A DNA stretch of 64,000 nucleotides, from positions 1-64,000 of the forward strand of contig JAJZUC010000003.1 of assembly GCA_021847245.1 (NCBI GenBank), written 5' to 3'. The notes beneath the pieces are model-generated. The model did no database searches. It was given only the letters and a program-made list of their open reading frames with translations, and was not told where the DNA came from. A program made the translations under genes and the position numbers. Shown here piece by piece: positions 61,202 through 64,000 of this stretch. Source of the DNA: Deltaproteobacteria bacterium (GTDB lineage: Bacteria > Desulfobacterota > Desulfuromonadia > Geobacterales > Geobacteraceae). Positions within the stretch are counted from its first letter, which is position 1. Every line of letters begins with the position of its first letter.

Positions 61202-61794
61202 TTCTCCTCCTTTTGCTGTGTGCTTATCTCGACACGTCTGTTTTGCGGCCTGTCATCGGACACGGGACAGCACTCGCCCAGGCCTTTCACTTTCCCCACG
61301 GGAACGCCCTTCCCGCGCAGATATGCAGCGACCTTGTTCGCCCTCTTGAGTGAGAGGCGCAGGTTGTGGGACGTGCTGCCAAGATCGCAGGTGTAACCGT
61401 CAATGTTGACTACTACGCCTTCAGGAACCGTTTTGATCACCTCGTCGAGTTTTGCCCGCTGGTTCTTCGGCATCTCCCAACTGTCGAAGGCAAATCTGAC
61501 CGTTCCCAGGAGACAATTGACGCAATCCTTGCGGGCATCGACTGCCGGCGGCGCCGTCTTCAGCACTTCTTTCACCGGGATTTCGTCACGACTCGACCGT
61601 ACTGCCAGTGGTGGGGGAGCTGGCAGCACGGAGAGCCGATCATCGGGAGAGTTCGAACAGACTACGAAGACGTCGCTTCCCCTCACGTCTGCCACATCAA
61701 AGGAGTAGTCAAAGGGCCTCTGCTTGATGACTGAGGCTTCGGCAGTTACGGGAACAAGGAGTGCCAATCCGATGGCGAGGTATCTTCCGGGCAT
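61198..61794 (-). CDS. OmpA-family protein, first gene of the transfer operon
   Basis: This 198-aa exported protein has signal MPGRYLAIGLALLVPVTAEA, a mid region with CSNSPDDRLSVLPAPPPLAV, and a C-terminal OmpA-like peptidoglycan-binding domain. Domain landmarks are VRFAFDSWEMPKNQRAKLDE, VNIDGYTCDLGSTSHNLRLS, LKRANKVAAYLRGKGVPVGK and RPQNRRVEIS. It probably anchors the mating apparatus to the cell wall. It starts 30 bases after the shared 18-bp element, so the transfer operon likely begins here. Confidence 0.85.
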   Translation of the reverse strand: MPGRYLAIGLALLVPVTAEASVIKQRPFDYSFDVADVRGSDVFVVCSNSPDDRLSVLPAPPPLAVRSSRDEIPVKEVLKTAPPAVDARKDCVNCLLGTVRFAFDSWEMPKNQRAKLDEVIKTVPEGVVVNIDGYTCDLGSTSHNLRLSLKRANKVAAYLRGKGVPVGKVKGLGECCPVSDDRPQNRRVEISTQQKEEK

Positions 61795-61824
61795 GGGACC
61801 TCCGAAATGTTTCTTTCACGGGTA

Positions 61825-61842
61825 ATATCTATGGGGGGGACA
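61825..61842 (-). promoter_or_regulatory. 18-bp element of the transfer operon promoter region
   Basis: On the minus strand this reads TGTCCCCCC, CA, TAGATAT. It differs at two of 18 positions from 63153-63170, upstream of the partition genes. TAGATAT is a plausible -10 region at the right distance from the OmpA-like start, but no -35 is evident, so the C-run could bind an activator or repressor. Confidence 0.6.
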
Positions 61843-61875
61843 GTTGTGCGGACTGAAACGAGGCGGGAAAATGAG

Positions 61876-61900
61876 AATGCCCCGCGGAAAACGGGGCATT
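61876..61900 (-). terminator. terminator after the partition operon
   Basis: A perfect 9-bp hairpin (AATGCCCCG and CGGGGCATT, 7-base loop) is followed on the minus strand by CTCATTTTCC. It separates the partition and transfer operons. Confidence 0.8.
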
Positions 61901-61903
61901 CGG

Positions 61904-62209
61904 CTACTTCAAAATTTTTTCCAGGACATCGCTGCATGGTTCCAGCGATGGCTTTTGGAGAGCGGTCACCGATGAGGCCGGAGGCCCCGTCTCGTGATGA
62001 GCCTTCAGCGGCTGAGGCGAGTCCGGCCCTGGTGATGGTCGGGTTTCCTGGCTCATGAGCTTGATAACCTGAGCTCCCTTGTCGGAGGCAATGAAGTGTT
62101 TCAGCGCCTCCTGCGTGAACGCCGCCTGCTTCCGGCTCCTCCGTAAGCGGGCGAAAGCCTCGATGATGACTGGATCGTATGTGTTGATCTTGATCGTGTA
62201 CTGTGGCAT
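61904..62209 (-). CDS. ParR-like partition partner (101 aa)
   Basis: The start at 62209, seven bases after the actin-like gene, is preceded by GAGGGTGAC. The N-terminus (MPQYTIKINTYDPVIIEAFA, RLRRSRKQAAFTQEALKHFI) looks like a short strand and two helices, suiting a ribbon-helix-helix DNA-binding domain. The C-terminal half is Pro/Ser-rich and ends in a short helix (SDVLEKILK) that could contact the filament. Size, position and layout fit ParR/StbB-type adaptors; the family match is inferred from context. Confidence 0.65.
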   Translation of the reverse strand: MPQYTIKINTYDPVIIEAFARLRRSRKQAAFTQEALKHFIASDKGAQVIKLMSQETRPSPGPDSPQPLKAHHETGPPASSVTALQKPSLEPCSDVLEKILK

Positions 62210-62216
62210 GTCACCC

Positions 62217-63098
62217 TCACTTTGCGCCGGCGAGCGACAGGAATCCCCGTGCGTTAGCGAATTCCGGCTCAGGCAGAATGACAACCTCGATGTTCTTTGC
62301 CGGAAAGTCGTCTTTAAGAAGTGCTGCCCCTCCGCCGAACAGCAGGACCCGGTTGAAGTCGGCATGCATTCCGACGTGGGCCTGCAATTCCCCCTGGACA
62401 TCCTTCAGGATATGCTCGACGTAGGCTACTCCCGCTTCATGGATTTCCCTGGTCACGTCATGGCGCTCAAAGCCGTATTGCAGGTATCCTTTCTCAATGA
62501 GGAAAGCGATCTCGACGGGAGTGAACGTCCCTGACGGAGCGAGGTTCTTGATGCGGGGGAGCAGGAAGCTCGTCGCCATCTGATGGACCCCGCGCTTGTT
62601 GAGTGTCTTGCCGTAGATGATTTGCCTCCTGGCCGGGGAGAAGAGCGTCACTATAACGGTATTGAACCCGATGTCGATGCCGAGGACATTGCCGTCTGGA
62701 CGTTCATTCGCCTGGTCAAGGTAATCCCTGATGCCGCCAAGCCCCTGCGGGAAAACGGTGACATCGCTGATCGCGCCGCCGGAAAGAGCCTTGGCTATGG
62801 TGGGAACCGCTCCGCCAGGCTTATTCTGCTCCAGCCAGTAGGAATAAGGCAGGCCGACAGCCAGTACCAGTTCCCCGGAAGTTTCCGCGATTTGCTGACA
62901 ATGTTCCACGAAAACAGGGTAGTACCTTCCCAGTTCCTCCATTGTCTTTAGGTAGGAGGAGCCGGAAGAGAGCAGCGCCTCCTCGCCGATGAGAAGATTG
63001 TCTCCGTCATACCGGAAAGCGGAGATTATCCTGCCTTTCCTCTCCCTGTAGATCCATTTGGCCGAAGAAAACCCCAGATCACAGACCAGCACGTTCAT
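62217..63098 (-). CDS. parM: ParM/StbA-type actin-like partition ATPase
   Basis: This 293-aa actin-fold protein has the phosphate-1 loop VCDLGFSSAKWIY near the start. The phosphate-2 loop NVLGIDIGFNTVIVTLF lies in the middle, and the adenosine motif NRVLLFGGGAALLKDDFP sits near residues 250-266. ParM-type ATPases polymerise to push plasmid copies apart with a ParR adaptor and a centromere. The ATG at 63098 follows AAGGGAGG. The adaptor-like gene follows directly, and the repeats at 63225-63297 could be the centromere. This supports a plasmid, but some integrative elements also carry parMR. Confidence 0.85.
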   Translation of the reverse strand: MNVLVCDLGFSSAKWIYRERKGRIISAFRYDGDNLLIGEEALLSSGSSYLKTMEELGRYYPVFVEHCQQIAETSGELVLAVGLPYSYWLEQNKPGGAVPTIAKALSGGAISDVTVFPQGLGGIRDYLDQANERPDGNVLGIDIGFNTVIVTLFSPARRQIIYGKTLNKRGVHQMATSFLLPRIKNLAPSGTFTPVEIAFLIEKGYLQYGFERHDVTREIHEAGVAYVEHILKDVQGELQAHVGMHADFNRVLLFGGGAALLKDDFPAKNIEVVILPEPEFANARGFLSLAGAK

Positions 63099-63152
63099 GT
63101 TTGCCTCCCTTATGGTGTCGTTAAGGGGGAACAAACGTTCCCCCTTACCCCC
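63099..63152 (-). promoter_or_regulatory. G/C-run leader 13, upstream of parM
   Basis: TAAGGGGGAAC (63122-63132, + strand) and GTTCCCCCTTA (63137-63147) are perfect 11-bp arms with a 4-base loop. On the minus transcript the segment CCCTTA can instead pair with TAAGGG just before the AGGC of the parM ribosome binding site. This is the same competing design as the leaders of region 1. Confidence 0.65.
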
Positions 63153-63170
63153 ATATCTAGCGGGGGGACA
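63153..63170 (-). promoter_or_regulatory. 18-bp element of the partition operon promoter region
   Basis: On the minus strand this reads TGTCCCCCC, GC, TAGATAT, matching 61825-61842 at 16 of 18 positions. TAGATAT could be the -10 region, placing the parM leader about 50 bases long. Confidence 0.6.
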
Positions 63171-63224
63171 TCTATTGGGGAGGAAATTGGAGAAAAAAAT
63201 GGGGACGTATCCGAACGGTGACGA

Positions 63225-63297
63225 TTTTGGCGGAGATTTGGCAACCATATTCGGGGCGTTGCCTGGCTATCCGCCAAAACAGCGACCATTTTGGCGA
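63225..63297. repeat. cluster of TTTTGGCG repeats
   Basis: Three copies lie here: TTTTGGCGGA (63225-63234, +), its exact inverse TCCGCCAAAA (63270-63279) and TTTTGGCGA (63289-63297, +). They lie between the partition genes and the regulator gene. They could be a partition centromere, a replication control site or an operator. Confidence 0.55.
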
Positions 63298-63298
63298 G

Positions 63299-63916
63299 CT
63301 AAAAGGATTCCCTGACGGTGTGGTTGTCGATCGCGGATTTGAGCCTCAATAGACTTTCGTAAAGTTTCCATACCTCCTTGATCCGTTCAAACGCATGATC
63401 CATGTTGGCACCGCACGCGTTTAATGCTGGAGGGCCGGGGATCTCGGCAAGGAAGGCTTCCCGCGAGCTGTCCCACGTAAGGCGAATCGTGGGATACAGC
63501 TTTTTCGCTTTGGCTGCTGTAGATGCTCGTTCGGTGTCTTTACCGAACACCTTGGCATAGGCTTCCGGGAAGTCCCTCTTCATGGCCTCATGTTCCTTCG
63601 GGGTATGGTCCACATTGGGCCGGTCCTTGAGGACCAATTCCGCAACGGCTGGATCGAATCCCCATCCCTTACACCATCTGGCGAATGTGTATCCGATCTT
63701 TCGGAGCGCCGCTTCGAGAGGCCAGTCGATATCGAAAGACTGATGATAGGACTCCTTGTCCATGCCCTTGATGTGACCGATACTTCTGAGGAAGCTGTAC
63801 ACGAACTCGACATTGCCTTTCTTGAGTGCCCTGGTGATTTCCACAACGCTCATTCCAGAGAGAAACGCAACGACGATCTGCCCCCTGATATCCTGAATCA
63901 AGTCTTCCCGTTCCAT
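63299..63916 (-). CDS. putative HTH regulator (205 aa)
   Basis: The ATG at 63916 has GGAGGTGGAC upstream, better than the in-frame ATG at 63967, which lies inside a palindrome. The N-terminal 45 residues contain GQIVVAFLSGMSVVEITRAL, helix-turn-helix-like by appearance, followed by KKGNVEFVYSFLRSIGHIKG. The remainder has FARWCKGWGFDPAVAELVLK and a C-terminal helix. No known family was recognised. A DNA-binding role is inferred from the motif and the upstream palindrome. Confidence 0.6.
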   Translation of the reverse strand: MEREDLIQDIRGQIVVAFLSGMSVVEITRALKKGNVEFVYSFLRSIGHIKGMDKESYHQSFDIDWPLEAALRKIGYTFARWCKGWGFDPAVAELVLKDRPNVDHTPKEHEAMKRDFPEAYAKVFGKDTERASTAAKAKKLYPTIRLTWDSSREAFLAEIPGPPALNACGANMDHAFERIKEVWKLYESLLRLKSAIDNHTVRESF

Positions 63917-63959
63917 GTCCACCTCCGTTCGATGCCATGCGCAGCAGGGCGCAACAATA

Positions 63960-63992
63960 ACTTTCATAATGAACTACGTTCATTTTGAAAGT
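63960..63992. promoter_or_regulatory. 33-bp palindrome, probable operator
   Basis: Arms ACTTTCATAATGAAC (63960-63974) and GTTCATTTTGAAAGT (63978-63992) are inverted repeats with one mismatch in 15 and a 3-base centre. It lies about 45 bases before the start of the putative HTH regulator, as expected for autoregulation. Confidence 0.65.
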
Positions 63993-64000
63993 TTATCTGG

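Noticed and set aside
1-64000. tRNA, rRNA, insertion sequences or integrase genes
   Set aside because: None was seen on either strand; the only mobile element is the intron end.

Overview
This window reads as part of a large conjugative element (a plasmid or an integrative conjugative element) from a moderately GC-rich Gram-negative bacterium. The evidence is a near-complete F-type mating-pair-formation operon, an actin-like plasmid partition pair, an IHF/HU-type protein, a RadC-like protein, a MoxR/DUF3150/CobT-like trio and a dense anti-phage island. Gene content and style suggest Desulfuromonadales (Geobacter/Pelobacter relatives). That placement is inference with low confidence. No relaxase, coupling protein, replication initiator, integrase, rRNA or tRNA was seen here.

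Region 1 (1-12,270, + strand): the window opens inside the 3' end of a group II intron (domain V at 50-83), which splits a coding sequence. A string of mostly small accessory genes follows: a 4Fe-4S RecB/Cas4-like nuclease, small membrane proteins, a MoxR ATPase, DUF3150, a CobT-like VWA protein, RadC, a TSCPD protein, a lipoprotein and several unrecognised proteins. Twelve of the gene starts are preceded by 70-170 nt G/C-run leaders. In the leaders a central C-rich segment can pair either with an upstream G-rich arm or with a downstream arm at or near the Shine-Dalgarno sequence. This repeated, apparently cis-regulatory RNA family is the most striking feature of the window. A strong terminator (12,242-12,265) and an IHF/HU-like gene close the region.

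Region 2 (12,645-38,626, - strand): a leftward defence island. In transcription order it holds an HTH protein, HsdM2, a 75-aa protein, HsdM1, HsdS, a scar of another hsdR start, a DEAD-type helicase, HsdR, a Zn-ribbon COG1743/DUF1156-type DNA methylase, a PD-(D/E)XK/SF1 nuclease-helicase broken by a frameshift, McrB broken by an in-frame TGA, McrC, HamA and HamB (Hachiman), and an unrecognised 461-aa protein. Most of the type I genes overlap by ATGA. A consensus-like promoter lies at 38,722-38,750.

Region 3 (38,880-40,310): lower-GC spacer genes, including an HD-GYP-type protein and small unknowns.

Region 4 (40,303-61,794, - strand): the transfer operon. In transcription order it is an OmpA-like protein, DsbC-like, TraA pilin, TraL, TraE, TraK, TraB, TraV, TraC, a secreted Cys-rich 672-aa protein, a giant Cys-repeat TraN, TraW, TraU, TrbC, TrbI-like, an S26 TraF-type peptidase, two membrane proteins, TraG and a small protein. 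TraH and the thioredoxin-like F-type TraF are not in the window.

Region 5 (61,876-64,000): a terminator, a ParR-like/ParM-like partition pair with its own G/C-run leader, a repeat cluster, and a putative HTH regulator behind a 33-bp palindrome. An 18-bp element is shared by the promoters of the partition and transfer operons and may tie maintenance to transfer.
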